A DNA stretch of 6,355 nt, taken from assembly GCA_050116035.1 (NCBI GenBank), contig JASFPJ010000198.1:1-6355 (forward strand). Reading direction: 5' to 3'. The DNA comes from SOIA01 sp050116035 (GTDB lineage Bacteria > Acidobacteriota > Aminicenantia > Aminicenantales > Aminicenantaceae). A program made the translations under genes and the position numbers. Positions 5,670-6,355 of the stretch are shown piece by piece. The first letter of the stretch is position 1. Every line of letters starts with the position of its first letter. The notes under the pieces are model-generated. The model saw only the letters and a program-made list of their open reading frames with translations, did no database searches and was not told the DNA's origin.

Positions 5670-6355
5670 TTAATAACCCTCCATTTTCTCTCTGGGATTC
5701 TCCTGAGAGACTTTTTCCAGTTCTCTCATCAACTCTCGGATTCTCTCATCATTGAAGGAAGGAGGGACAATCGAAACTTCGACAAACTGATCTCCTCGTG
5801 ACCTTTTTCCTGGGAAGGGAGCTCCTTTATCCTTGAGCCTTAGCTTTTGGCCTGATTTTGTTCCGGGGGGAATCTTTATAGTGGATTTTCCGTAAAGAGT
5901 CGGAACCTCTATCTTGGCTCCAAGTGTGGCCTCGGGTACAGTAATCGGAACTTTCAAGTAGATATTCGCTCCTTCTCGTTTGAAGAGCGGATGATGGTCG
6001 ACTTCTATCGTGATGAACAGGTCACCAGATGGCCCCCCACTTCTTCCTGCATTCCCTTTTCCAGGGATTCGAACCTTCGAGCCAGTATTGACTCCTCCGG
6101 GTATCCTGACACTGATTAGTTCTGTCTTCTGCACCACGCCCTGGCCATGGCATGTATAGCATTCCTGGCCTGGAATCTGGCCTGTCCCTCCGCAGGAAGG
6201 ACAGGTCGTCGAGAACCGCATCGTACCCCTCTGGATGTTCTTCTGGCCGCTTCCTCCGCATGCAGGACAGGCTTGCCGGGTGCTCTTTTGAATAAAACCT
6301 TTTCCCTGACAGGTCGAACAGGCCACCATTCGGGTTAATTGTATCCTCGTTTTTA
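5670..6355 (-). CDS. dnaJ: Chaperone DnaJ, C-terminal part (5' end beyond window)
   Basis: This is the C-terminal 227 residues of DnaJ (Hsp40), the co-chaperone that delivers unfolded clients to DnaK and stimulates its ATPase. The frame stays open through the right edge, so the J domain and Gly/Phe linker lie outside; the ATG at 6329 is an internal methionine. Four CxxCxGxG zinc-binding repeats are intact: CSTCQGKG, CPACGGSG, CPSCGGTG and CYTCHGQG (residues 12-72 of the visible part). The client-binding beta domains follow, with VRIPGGVNTGSKVRIPGKGNAG, GDLFITIEVDHHPLFKREG, ATLGAKIEVPTLYG and IPPGTKSGQKLRLKDKG. The C-terminus carries a charged tail (RELMRELEKVSQENPREKMEGY). It is the first visible gene of the dnaJ-hspR-sigma-dnaC operon. 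The four CxxCxGxG repeats distinguish it from CbpA. Confidence 0.95.
   Translation of the reverse strand, partial: KTRIQLTRMVACSTCQGKGFIQKSTRQACPACGGSGQKNIQRGTMRFSTTCPSCGGTGQIPGQECYTCHGQGVVQKTELISVRIPGGVNTGSKVRIPGKGNAGRSGGPSGDLFITIEVDHHPLFKREGANIYLKVPITVPEATLGAKIEVPTLYGKSTIKIPPGTKSGQKLRLKDKGAPFPGKRSRGDQFVEVSIVPPSFNDERIRELMRELEKVSQENPREKMEGY

Overview
The window looks like chromosomal DNA from a diderm (Gram-negative-type) bacterium. It encodes two secreted beta-barrel outer-membrane proteins, a DnaJ with four zinc-binding repeats, an HspR/MerR-type heat-shock repressor and a compact sigma-70 factor. HspR together with FadL/porin-like barrels suggests a less-studied phylum, such as a relative of Acidobacteriota/Aminicenantes or of the FCB group. 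The sequence alone does not settle this. Almost everything is on the minus strand, so gene order is described from the right edge leftwards.

Right block (6355 to 3668): a tightly packed minus-strand operon of dnaJ (5' end outside the window), hspR-like regulator, sigma-70 factor and DnaC/IstB-type AAA+ ATPase. The junctions are a 1-nt gap, an 11-nt overlap and a 1-nt TGATG overlap, so translation is probably coupled. The operon links protein folding, heat-shock control, promoter recognition and probably replicative helicase loading.

Middle (3516 to 3143): a tRNA-Asn(GUU) gene split in its anticodon loop by a 298-nt group I intron. The two exons join into a perfect 76-nt tRNA with encoded CCA. 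The intron has recognisable P, Q, R and S core elements and hairpins assignable to P1 to P9. The 5' exon ends in U and the intron ends in G. It encodes no protein; the long open frame across it is an accident. It has its own promoter and perhaps a weak terminator. This is the most notable element of the window.

Left block (2968 to 216): three minus-strand genes. They are a FadL/OMPP1-like outer-membrane barrel with a good extended -10 promoter, a small OMP_b-brl-type porin-like protein, and a DUF4870 membrane protein. The DUF4870 gene has a consensus-like promoter whose -10 lies inside a perfect palindrome, and it ends at an intrinsic terminator. The extreme left end may hold the 3' end of an unidentified plus-strand gene.

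There is no CRISPR array, insertion sequence or evident mobile element other than the intron.
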